From: Picocystis sp. L7
Lineage: Eukaryota; Chlorophyta; Picocystophyceae; Picocystales; Picocystaceae
DNA: 64,000 nucleotides
Direction of reading: 5' to 3'
Assembly: GCA_020975725.1 (NCBI GenBank)
Contig: QXJR01000011.1
Span: 620,001-684,000 of the forward strand
A program made the position numbers and the translations under genes. Position 1 is the first letter of the stretch; every line of letters starts with the position of its first letter. Shown here piece after piece: positions 39,696-49,752 of the stretch. The notes below the pieces were generated by a model. That model was not told where the DNA came from. It saw only the letters and a program-made list of their open reading frames with translations, and ran no database searches.

Positions 39696-41202
39696 AATCC
39701 ACCCCATGAATCTGGCTGGCCCTTCCCCTGGTCCTGGAGGTTTGCTCTGGGAAGGGCGCGCTGGGGAGCTGGATCGGCGGGTGGTGCGCTCGGAGTGTTT
39801 TCCCCCCCGGTGATCCACTGTATCTTTACCACGTGGATGCGCCCGACCGTGGGATGCGCGGCCTGCCTGCCCCCCGGAGGGCATACGTTCCGTACCGGAC
39901 CTGGAAGGGAGCTGGCAGTCATCGATCCGGCAACACCAAGAGGCTGCACACAAGGGGACGGAATCCTCAATCCGACATGTCGGTGGCAGGTGGAACCTTA
40001 GTCGGAGGCGGCCGTCACTCGCGATGAACTTCGGCGTGGTTCGGTGATGCCGTACTGAAGCAATTGCGAGGAAGACCGCGAGCACGAGATCGTGCACGCT
40101 GTTGAGATTGCGCAAGCTCGCATAGGCATCCCTTGCGTGGGGAGGGGAGAGGCAGGATCTTTGAAATCAAAGGCCATGAATCGATGCAGGCGCAAAAGTT
40201 GCCCTGTGTTTTTGGGTCGTCTCCTTGGGGGATCCATCCTCTTCCCTGCGTTGAAGGGGCCACGGCAGATGCCTCGGCATCCGCCTGGTTCCGCCCTGCC
40301 CAGTCCTCCCTGCCCTCGAAGTGCATTCCCTGGGCTTCTGGGGAGCGAAGCTGCATCCGCAAGGCCAGCTCGTGCTTGATCGCACGATGCGTTGGCTAGA
40401 GCACAGATCAAGGCGAGCGAGGCAGAGCAACATGAGAACGACCGCAGTCGCCATGTGCGATGCGTGTTCCATCCTCCGTACCATTCCCTCCCTCGTTTCG
40501 AACCCTCGAGGCTGGGCCATCCCTGCAAAGCCAGGAGAAGGGCGACCGAGGCGGGCTTCTCGGGTCCACGGTCTGGAAGGACGAACTTGGGAGCTTCCAC
40601 CAGAGCCCGCGACCATTCCTCCGTACCTGGCCGTGCAACATGGAGCTGGAGAAGTGTTGGGACCCTGGCGTCGGGCGGTCAAACGAGAAAAGGTGCAGAG
40701 GTTCAAGCTCACCGCTGGGCTGTACAAGCGTGGAAGGAGGATGGATCCCACGTTGGCGTTCCAGTTCAAGCGCTACCCAACGTTGATCTTCCGTGGACAT
40801 CCCCAGCGGTAGCTAAGGATTCGGTCCAGCCAACCCGGGGAACAAGAGCCTCTCCGTGGACGACCTCTTGCTCGGATGCACCGCGGTTTGGGCCACCTGC
40901 CAAGCAGGGCTCTCCTCTCGCCTGTCACACAAAGAGGGGCAAAAAGCCCGCCAAACCGGGGCAGTGGACTGCGGGGGATGGAAGCAGCAAGAGCGCGCCA
41001 AAATCGCCGCCTCCTTTCCCTGGGAAAGGCGAGGCAGCGGATCGATCGTGCCCCTTGCTGTCGGGCACCGTTGTGGAGGTTTCTTGTGCACCCGTGGCGG
41101 CCGTTCTGTTTGCTGGTAGATGCGGGAGACCACGGATGGGCAATCCAAGGAAAGGAGCATCCCCAATGCCGGACCACAAGCAACCGTGCGCATCCACGCT
41201 GC
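39696..41202 (-). other. Unresolved interval with possible small secreted-protein gene, copy 2
   Basis: Counterpart of 31146-32652. The signal-peptide start is at 40454 and its GTGCGA donor follows 40386. One base difference in this exon changes Leu to Gln (CSSQRI). Downstream exons are unresolved, as in copy 1. Confidence 0.3.
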
Positions 41203-43305
41203 TCAGCGGAGTTCCCTGGTAAAAAGGCGCAAGGAAACGTAGGAAAGCGCATTCAAAACGACGCCCATCACCAGAAGTCCGGCGATGTTGGAGGCATAGC
41301 TCCAACCAAACCCGCCGTTGGAAAGTATGTCGCTCGAGTTTATATCCAGGCCAACGGCACTCACCTCCAAGTCTCCTACGGAGAGCAGGCCGTTCAAATC
41401 CGCATTGGAGGTGAACGCCTCCTCACAGGCCGCCAAGATGGATGCAGATTCATCCATGCCCTGAACCTCCACGTTGCGATACACCACATCCGAATCAAAC
41501 TGGTTCACCACCAGAGCCTCAAAAGCGTACCGCGCGGTGCACAAATACTGCAGCCAGGACACGTACTGGGATACCATGGAAAGGGGCACGACGTGGTTGG
41601 AGTAGATCACGTTGATCATCACCACCCCCCCTGCGGCCACAATAGCCGTCGTAACGTTTGGAAGCGCCAGCGAAGCAAGCACCACCGCAAGCGCGCTGTT
41701 CCAATGGTTCAGCCAAAGGGCCACAAAAGCCTTGAAGAAGGGCCCCGCGCCAGACCGGTAACCCATCCAGAAGTACGTAGGGGCCAAGAGTGCCACGGCA
41801 GAAAAGAAAACCACCACCGCTTCACAGAACGTGTTTGCAACGTAGTACGCAAGCGCCCCGTACATACGACTCTTGGACTCCTTGACGAAAAACTGCCGGT
41901 CCGAAACAAAGATGTTGATGGCCACGAAAGGAAGGATGAGCGAAACAATGGTCAGTGTGAAAAGACCGTTGAGAAGCTGGAACGGTCCATTGCCGGGCTC
42001 CATGAACGCCAATCCAAGCAAAGCCGCCAACAGCAGCATGCATCCGATCCGCCCCAAGATGCTGAAGAGGTCCCTGTAGTACTTCTGGATGGCACGGGCG
42101 GTGAGGACTCGCAGCTGGACCCGAAAGCCCGCCGGAATGGGGAGGTCCGAAGACGCGTATGGTTTTTTGTCCGAAGACGCGTATGGTTTTTTGTCCAAAC
42201 CCGCTGGGGAGTGGACCGTCCTGTTTCGTTCAAAAGACGCTTTGGCTTGTAGCAGGTCGGCCAATTCTTTCATGGTGTTGCCCTGCATTTGTTCTTTCCC
42301 CTTCCAATCGCTGATGCTGATCACTTCCAGTATGAAATCGCATTCGTTGAAGCCGGGTACATCTTTGTGGGGCATGTACCCCAAGTCGGCGAACCAGGAA
42401 CAGGCCGCACGCGGGTCACCCGCATAGAGCATGTGACCGCAACTTAAAATGAAAACGTTGTCCAGCATATCCCAGATCCTCTGTTGGGGCTGGTGGATGG
42501 TTGCCACCACGGTCACCATTCTTTCTGTTGCTTCCTTGCGCAGGATGGACATCATGTGCAAAGCATTGAAACTGTCCAGGCCGGTCGTAAACTCATCCAA
42601 GAGCAGGACGCTGGGGGCGCTGACCAGCCCCGCTCCCAGAGAAAGCCTGCGTCGCTCTCCTCCGCTGATGCCTCTTGTCAGGAACCCGCTGAAGTTGTAT
42701 CCCCCGATGCGATGTCCGCCGATGCTGTCTAGCCCCGTGTCAAACAGGACTTGGCTCACCTTCTCCATTTGTTGCGCCGTGCTCAGGTGCGGTGCCCGGA
42801 GCTGCACGGTGAAAGCCAGTGCTTCGTGCACGGTCATGATGGGAATGAAGGAGTCCTCTTGCTGCACGTAGCTGAGGCGCCTCCCCAGGTCGTGGATCTC
42901 TGTGGGATCCCTGTCCTCGAAGCGCACTTCTCCGGTGATGCGTCCCAGTGTCTTCCTCCCCGCCAAGATGTCCAGCAGGCTGGTCTTTCCTGCGCCCGAG
43001 GGTCCAACGATGGCCGAGATTTGCCCCGGAAGGAAGGAGCCTGCACATTCGTGCAGCACGTGCTGTTCATCTCCTTCCTTGTCGCGATAGGCGCAGGAAA
43101 CCCCTCCGAAGGACACCGGCATCCCTGGTTCGCGAACTCGTTCGGTGGCTTTCGGTGTCCATTCGAGCGAACCGTCACCCACTTCGACGTCGTTTCGCAT
43201 CTCGGAACCGTTCGGATGGGTCTTCTCCCCGTTGGATGGCTTGCCTTCGTCTGGTGTGGATTGCCCCTCCCTCGGTCCCCTCCTGGCATCGGTTCCTTCT
43301 TCCAT
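41203..43305 (-). CDS. ABCG half-transporter, copy 2
   Basis: 700 residues with the same Walker A, signature and Walker B motifs and the double KKPYASSD repeat as copy 1. Differences I can see are Arg to Gly near the start (MEEGTD), Pro to His after Walker A (TEIHDLG) and Ser to Pro in a membrane region (FMEPGNG). None hits a catalytic motif. The frame is intact. Confidence 0.92.
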   Translation of the reverse strand: MEEGTDARRGPREGQSTPDEGKPSNGEKTHPNGSEMRNDVEVGDGSLEWTPKATERVREPGMPVSFGGVSCAYRDKEGDEQHVLHECAGSFLPGQISAIVGPSGAGKTSLLDILAGRKTLGRITGEVRFEDRDPTEIHDLGRRLSYVQQEDSFIPIMTVHEALAFTVQLRAPHLSTAQQMEKVSQVLFDTGLDSIGGHRIGGYNFSGFLTRGISGGERRRLSLGAGLVSAPSVLLLDEFTTGLDSFNALHMMSILRKEATERMVTVVATIHQPQQRIWDMLDNVFILSCGHMLYAGDPRAACSWFADLGYMPHKDVPGFNECDFILEVISISDWKGKEQMQGNTMKELADLLQAKASFERNRTVHSPAGLDKKPYASSDKKPYASSDLPIPAGFRVQLRVLTARAIQKYYRDLFSILGRIGCMLLLAALLGLAFMEPGNGPFQLLNGLFTLTIVSLILPFVAINIFVSDRQFFVKESKSRMYGALAYYVANTFCEAVVVFFSAVALLAPTYFWMGYRSGAGPFFKAFVALWLNHWNSALAVVLASLALPNVTTAIVAAGGVVMINVIYSNHVVPLSMVSQYVSWLQYLCTARYAFEALVVNQFDSDVVYRNVEVQGMDESASILAACEEAFTSNADLNGLLSVGDLEVSAVGLDINSSDILSNGGFGWSYASNIAGLLVMGVVLNALSYVSLRLFTRELR

Positions 43306-44226
43306 GTCCTTTTGAACACCCCTTCCATCCCCACCCGTCCTGGGGATGATCACGTGGGGTCGATGGAAGGGGGATGGAGACGTCTTTCCCCTCCCCCCAT
43401 CCGGCACCCAAGCCACCGTACCCTCGTTCCCCTACGGATCCAGTGGGGCTGGAGCTACGGTGGAGGAATGGGATCACGTGGGTGCGATCCGAGGGAATCC
43501 ACCGGGATCCCATCCCCCGCCCCCACACCATGGTGTCCCCACTCCGGGGACGGTGAAGGACACGTGGTCGGGGATGGACCAGGATCCGCCCCAGATCCCA
43601 CACAATGGATGCGGGGGATCGGATCGAATCCAGAAGCAGACCCAGAAGAAGACCCAGACATCCCCCTCCAAACGACCGTACAGGGGACCGGACAGCGAGG
43701 GGGGATGGAAAGGGATCTGCATGGCCCGAAGGTGCAGGAGATGAAAAACATGTCGATGGATCCCCCTCCATCATGGACACAACACGGTCCTGCTTGGCAG
43801 AGGGGAAGGACGGTTCCAGCCATGGGAATCTCCAGGCCCAACGCGGGGTCTCCCGGGAAGAAGGCCGGTGGGAACAAGACCGGTGGCATTCGAGTTGGAC
43901 ATCGACCAGTGCGAACCAGGCGAACAAGCCACCCCCCAAAACTCGTGGGGCAGAGCTCCGATGCACGGCCTCTGACATGTAAAGATGTGCCTCCATTCCC
44001 ATCCTGCGTCCGAACGAGCCTGGATGTGAAGATCCACGCAAGGCCTCTCTTGAGAGGGAGAAACATGCGAACCACCGGGGACCTATCGAAACGGAGGCAC
44101 GTGGACAAACAAAACACAGGGGATATATCCTACATAGGGGAAACATGCAGCGAAGCTGTTTGCCGTGCGACTTGCAACCCTCGCGGTACATGGACGGCAC
44201 ATCCGCATGCAAACGCCGTCGTGGCC
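43306..44226. promoter_or_regulatory. ABCG upstream / PKS downstream spacer, copy 2
   Basis: Counterpart of 34756-35676, with the same CACGTG cores. The AGAAGACCC repeat has one base change (GAAGCAGACCC). Confidence 0.5.
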
Positions 44227-45657
44227 CTACGGAGCCGCTGGAGCGCTTTCTTCGCGGCGAGCGATGCGGTGCAGGCCCAGCACCTCGACCGTAAGACCCG
44301 GCCCAAAACCCAAACAAAAGGCGCGATCCTTGCGAGCGTCCTTCATCATGCGGTCCATCACAAACAGGATCGTGGGAGAGGACATGTTGCCGTGGTTCCT
44401 CAAAACACCGTAGGAATGCCGGAGCACGCCCTTGTCCAGGTTCAGTCCGAACTTGGGGTCACGGAACACGTCCAGTATCTTCACCCCCCCGGGATGGACA
44501 CACCACTCCACGTCGGTCGTCTTGTCAACATGACACACGCTGGGCACATGGGAGAGAAACAGCACCGGTCAGCCATCTGCATCGCAAACCACACGCACCA
44601 AGCCGCCTATGGTCCCTCGCGGCACGACCTGTCCTCGCCCCCTTCCCGCGTACCTCCTCATAAACTTCTTTACATTCCGGAACAGACAGAACCCCAGGCT
44701 GGTCGATATGCTCTTGTCCAGGTACATGCAGTAGCCGAAGTTGGACGGCGCCCAAGTCATGTGGGAGCGGGTGCTCTTCCCCAACAGATGGCTGTAGTTT
44801 GTGCCCAAGGCCCAGTCCCCGTGGGACCCTGCGCCCACAATGGCGGCGGCTCCCCCGTCCGCAAACACGGTGTTTCCGATGAACTCGCTCCGGTTGCTGC
44901 TGAGAGAAAAGTGAATGCTGCAAATCTCAACGCACACAAGAAGGACAATGGCATCGGGCTCGGCTTCCACGATGCTTTTGGCGGCCGCCAGCCCCGTGAA
45001 GGCCCCGAAGCAGCCCATGTAGTTGATTCCGAACCGACGCCGGACGTTCTGCAGACCCAGGGCGTCCAGGATGTCCAGCTCCACCCCTGGGGCTTTGAAT
45101 CCCGTGCAGCTGTGAAAGATCAGGTGGGTGATTTCCTGCTTGTCTCCTCCCCACTGCTCCACTGCTTTGTTTGCGGCCGCGATCCCCAGTCGCGGGGCCC
45201 AGGTCGCCCACAGGGCCTGGCGCTCCTCCGCGGTTGGGTTGTAATCCAGTTCTGCAGAGGGAAAGAGTCCCATCCTCTCCGACTTCGGTTTGGACAGGTT
45301 CTTGTCCTCAAAGTCCTCGTGTGGGTGCACGCAGTAGCGCTGGTCGATGCCTGAATTCTGGCAGCGGGGTAGGAAGAAGTCGATCCATCGTTCGGAGACG
45401 ATGCCTTTTCCTCGCAGACAGAGCCCGAGGATTTCCATGTAGTAGTCGTTGGAGAAGCAGTAGGGTGGGTTTTCGGTTCCAATGGCCAGGATGGCCGGTG
45501 CACCTTCGCCTGGACCCTTCGCTTTGAGGGCCCTTTCCCTCCGGGCTTTCGCTCGAGAGGCCAGCAGGCTCCGCAGCGAGTACAGGGCCCATGTGCTCAC
45601 CAGCACGAGTTCCACCATCTGGTAGATGTCCAGGCGAGGCAGCATGCTTTGGAACAT
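44227..45657 (-). CDS. Type III polyketide synthase, copy 2
   Basis: Exons 45657-44654 and 44539-44227, the same 114-nt intron, 438 residues, all triad residues present. I see one residue difference from copy 1 (Asn to Lys in FEDKNLSK). It is the last intact PKS in the array. Confidence 0.9.
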
Positions 45658-46631
45658 CTTCCGTTCCTCTAGCTGGCGATGTCGGACGGGCGTGGGCAGA
45701 GGCGGTCGGTGGAAGTGTTTTCCATTGGGCAGTCTCACGTGGGGTCGTTCCCCCCATACTTGACCCAGCCACCCACACATGGTGTCGGTTCGGAACTGGG
45801 GTTCGAGGAGCGGTTGAGGGGGATGGGTCTCGAACCCGATGAAGATCCCCGTTTCGGGGGCGAATCTCCCCCAATGGAGAGCCCTGCTGGGTCCTGTCAC
45901 CCCGGGGCGGTGAGGCACGTGGACGGTGGATCGATTGCTGCAGATCCGGTGGTCCGGGTCCGGTCACGATGGAACGATACGGTTCGTGCGGGTGCGGATT
46001 TCTCGGAGGGTTCAGACGTGGAGGAACGGATGGGAATGATGCGAAGAATTGCACGGGTACGAGGGGGAGGACACGCGCGTCCAACCTCCATGGCCCGTGG
46101 AGGAAGAAAACGAGCGGAGGACATGCACGGGGGAAAGATCGCGGGTATCTAGGGTTCGGATACGCACATGTGCTGGGGGACAGGGTGACGTATCCAAGGA
46201 CAACACATTCCGCCCCTTCTCGCCTTGGAAGCGACGGGGATCCGTCGAATTCGCTCGGGTTGCAGCTAACCGTTCGTGGTGGATCTGGAGGGGGGCCCTT
46301 TTCCCGCGGGTGTAGTGGATGTCCTTTCGTAAACATCGACGAAGTTAACGAGAGGGGGAGAAGGGGGTCAAAACCAAGCCAGCACACGTTTGGCCTGGGC
46401 CCTCGGCGCCCCCGAGGGTCGAAACTCCCTGGGAAGGATCCATGCTCTCCCCACTGGGGCGAACGTGCCAGACTCGTCCGATTGCCAATCCGGCACACCT
46501 CCAGGGGCCGACAACACCTCCCCACCCACCACAGCCATACAAGCACTTCATGGATCACCGAGACGGATGCCACAGATCGAAGGAAGCCCGTGGAAGATAG
46601 GGCGGTGGCGTAGCAGGGAGAACAACACATC
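45658..46631. promoter_or_regulatory. Divergent PKS / START spacer, unit 2 to 3 junction
   Basis: Counterpart of 37108-38081, with a few base changes. It is the upstream region of both PKS copy 2 and START copy 3. Confidence 0.55.
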
Positions 46632-48245
46632 ATGGTGGTGTCGGAAGGGACCTTGGGCGCGGTGGAGGACCCCTCACTCACGTGCCACGTGGGGATGGTG
46701 GGGGTGGTGCTGGAAGGGATGCACGTGGTCGGGGCGGATCCCCTGGAGGGGAGGGGGAACCGTATCCGGTACGCACACGTGGAAGGAACCGGGATCCACA
46801 AGGGCACCCATCCCCGAAGGTGCAGGATGGTGCCCCGAACGATCCCCTCCGAATCCACAGGGATCGAGTATCGCATCCAACACCGGAAAAAACAACAACC
46901 GGTGGTGTGCTGGATCGCCCACACCCAACCACACCCCTGGGAGGGAAGGATGGAAGTGATACTGAGGTCCGGATGGTCCTGGGAACCCATGGTCCTGGTC
47001 GGACAGCTGTCCTGGAAAGAGGTCCATCAAGCCCATCCGGGTGCCAAGGTCACCGTGCCCATGGAACGGCAAAGAACGGACGGGACCCAACAACCGCTGG
47101 CAGGGTGCCATCTCCGGGTCCAGCTGGTGGTCACGGGCCGCCCTCTGACCTCCTCCCACCCAACGCAGGGACGCCAAGGGGACCCCATCCCGGACGGAGA
47201 GGTAGGGGAGGGAGAAGAAGTCTATCACGATGCGAGGGAAGCAGATCTACCGCTCAAGGGGGGACCGCAGGCCTCCGTGGAAGGGGTCCTGCTCGGGCTG
47301 TTGAATTGGTTGCTGGACCTCTTCCTGCAAGGGTGGACGCTTTTGTCCGCCGGGCTTTCCTGGGAATCCCCTTCTTCGAGAGGAAGCGCACGCCCGGCAA
47401 ACCAGCACAACGACGGGGACCAAGGGATCAACAGGGGAACGCACGATGACAGGGGCCGCTCGACTCGGGGAGAATCCTCGTCCGTCCCTCGATCGAAGGA
47501 CCCTACGATGGACGCGGAGACCGAGAATTCTGCAAACAAACAGGACTGGCAAGTGAATCGGGGCGGGGGTTTGTGGAAGCTGAATCTGCCGCAAGCAGCG
47601 CACCAGGAGGTTTCGACCGCCCTGTGGAAGAGTCAAAAAGCCCTTGGGGAGTGCGAGGGATGGGAGGGTCAGTTCCGCATCAAGGACACGGTGGTTTCGT
47701 ACAGCAAAGGCCTGACCGCCAACGACGGGTCCGGACACTCCCTGTTGTACGGACGGGGCACCCTGGAAATCGCAGACTGCACGCCCGACGAGCTGGCAGA
47801 TGTCACCATGCGTGCAAACTGTCGACTCATGTTGAAGGCCTTCATGGATGCACACAAAAGCAAAGGTTTGCTGCACACGTTCAACGATCATTGCCAGCTC
47901 TGTCACCTCCACATCAAGCCGCCTTGGCCAGTGGAGCAGCGCTCGATCTTCTTTCTTCTGGCCAGGATGAACCAGCCCGATGGTTCCGTGCTGGTGGTGG
48001 GACGGGGCTTGGGACCGCAAGACCTGGGTCTGGAAGTGGACACTGGAGGAGCTGTTCAGGCCGAGCTCGTGCACGGTTGTTACAGGGTGGAACGCGGCGC
48101 GGGCGGTTCGCGGGTGTCCCTGGTCTTGCAGGTCAACGCAAAGATGAGCTTGCCGCATTTCGCACAAGTGTTGCTACTCCGCGACCTCATGGGTTGCTTG
48201 AAGAGGCTGAAGGCCGAGCTTGGCAAGAGTAGGATGCATGAGTGA
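46632..48245 (+). CDS. START-domain lipid-binding membrane protein, copy 3
   Basis: 537 residues, open frame. It is the most diverged of the three: changes I can see include Arg to His (EVHQ), Asp to Gly (VVTGRP), Leu to Pro (SWESP), Pro to Ser (RGESSS), Gly-Val-Ile to Asp-Val-Thr (LADVTMR) and Phe to Leu (HCQLCHLH). The KPPWPV signature is kept. Confidence 0.73.
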   Translation: MVVSEGTLGAVEDPSLTCHVGMVGVVLEGMHVVGADPLEGRGNRIRYAHVEGTGIHKGTHPRRCRMVPRTIPSESTGIEYRIQHRKKQQPVVCWIAHTQPHPWEGRMEVILRSGWSWEPMVLVGQLSWKEVHQAHPGAKVTVPMERQRTDGTQQPLAGCHLRVQLVVTGRPLTSSHPTQGRQGDPIPDGEVGEGEEVYHDAREADLPLKGGPQASVEGVLLGLLNWLLDLFLQGWTLLSAGLSWESPSSRGSARPANQHNDGDQGINRGTHDDRGRSTRGESSSVPRSKDPTMDAETENSANKQDWQVNRGGGLWKLNLPQAAHQEVSTALWKSQKALGECEGWEGQFRIKDTVVSYSKGLTANDGSGHSLLYGRGTLEIADCTPDELADVTMRANCRLMLKAFMDAHKSKGLLHTFNDHCQLCHLHIKPPWPVEQRSIFFLLARMNQPDGSVLVVGRGLGPQDLGLEVDTGGAVQAELVHGCYRVERGAGGSRVSLVLQVNAKMSLPHFAQVLLLRDLMGCLKRLKAELGKSRMHE

Positions 48246-49752
48246 AATCCACCCCATGAATCTGGCTGGCCCTTCCCCTGGTCCTCGAGGTTTGCTCTGG
48301 GAAGGGAGCGCTGGGGAGCTGGATCAACGGGTGGTGCGCTCGGAGTGTTTTCCCCCCCGGTGATCCACTGTATCTTTACCACGTGGATGCGCCCGACCGT
48401 GGGATGCGCGGCCTGCCTGCCCCCCGGAGGGCATACGTTCCGTACCGGACCTGGAAGGGAGCTGGCAGCCATCGATCGGGCAACACCAAGAGGCTGCACA
48501 CAAGGGGACGGAATCCTCAATCCGACATGTCGGTGGCAGGTGGAACCTTTGTCAGAGGCGGCCGTCACTCGCGATGAACTTCGGTGTGGTTCGGTGATGC
48601 CGTACTGAAGCAATTGCGAGGAAGACCGCGAGCACGAGATCGTGCACGCTGTCGAGGTTGCGCAAGCTCGCATAGGCATCCCTTGCGTGGGGAGGGGAGA
48701 GGCAGGATCTTTGAAATCAAAGGCCATGAATCGATGCAGGCGCAAAAGTTGCCCTGTGTTTTTGGGTCGTCTCCTTGGGGGATCCATCCTCTTCCCTGCG
48801 TTGAAGGGGCCACGGCAGATGCCTCGGCATCCGCCTGGTTCCGCCCTGCCCAGTCCTCCCTGCCCTCGAAGTGCATTCCCTGGGCTTCTGGGGAGCGAAG
48901 CTGCATCCGCAAGGCCAGCTCGTGCTTGATCGCACGATGCGTAGGCTAGAGCACAGATCAAGGCGAGCGAGGCAGAGCAACATGAGAACGACCGCAGTCG
49001 CCATGTGCGATGCGTGTTCCATCCTCCGTACCATTCCCTCCCTCGTTTCGAACCCTCGAGGCTGGGCCATCCCTGCAAAGCCAGGAGAAGGGCGACCGAG
49101 GCGGGCTTCCCGGGTCCACGGTCTGGAAGGACGAACTTGGGAGCTTCAACCAGAGCCCGCGACCATTCCTCCGTACCTGGCCGTGCAACATGGAGCTGGA
49201 GAAGTGTTGGGACCCTGGCGTCGGGCGGTCAAACGAGAAAAGGTGCAGAGGTTCAAGCTCACCGCTGGGCTGTACAAGCGTGGAAGGAGGATGAATCCCA
49301 CGTTGGCGTTCCAGTTCAAGCGCTACCCAACGTTGATCTCCGGTGGACATCCCCAGCGGTAGCTAAGGAGTCGGTCCAGCCAACCCGGGGAACAAGAGCC
49401 TCTCCGTGGACGACCTCTTGCTCGGATGCACCGCGGTTTGGGCCACCTGCCAAGCAGGGCTCTCCTCTCGCCTGTTACACAAAGAGGGGCAAAAAGCCCG
49501 CCAAACCGGGGCAGTGGAATGCGGGGGATGGAAGCAGCAAGAGCGCGCCGAAATCGCCGCCTCCTTTCCCTGGGAAAGGCGAGGCAGCGGATGGATCGTG
49601 CCCCTTGCTGTCGGGCACCGTTGTGGAGGTTTCTTGTGCACCCGTGGCGGCCGTTCTGTTTGCTGGTAGATGCGGGAGACCACGGATGGGCAACCCAAGG
49701 AAAGGAGGATCCCCCGTGCCGGACCACAAGCAACCGTGCGCATCCACGCTGC
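48246..49752 (-). other. Unresolved interval with possible small secreted-protein gene, copy 3
   Basis: Counterpart of 31146-32652. The signal-peptide start is at 49004 and its GTGCGA donor follows 48936, unchanged from copy 1. A change near 48551 removes a stop, so a minus-strand frame runs 49078-48080 here but not in the other copies; that argues against that frame being the real product. Confidence 0.3.

Larger units (their letters stand above)
38067..46616. repeat. Tandem 8,550-bp unit, copy 2
   Basis: Full-length second unit, exactly 8,550 bp offset from copy 1 at every gene start. Differences from copy 1 are scattered single bases, with no net length change. Confidence 0.95.

Noticed and set aside
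48080-49078. 332-codon minus-strand frame in unit 3
   Set aside because: The matching interval in units 1 and 2 contains a stop, and the sequence resembles no family.
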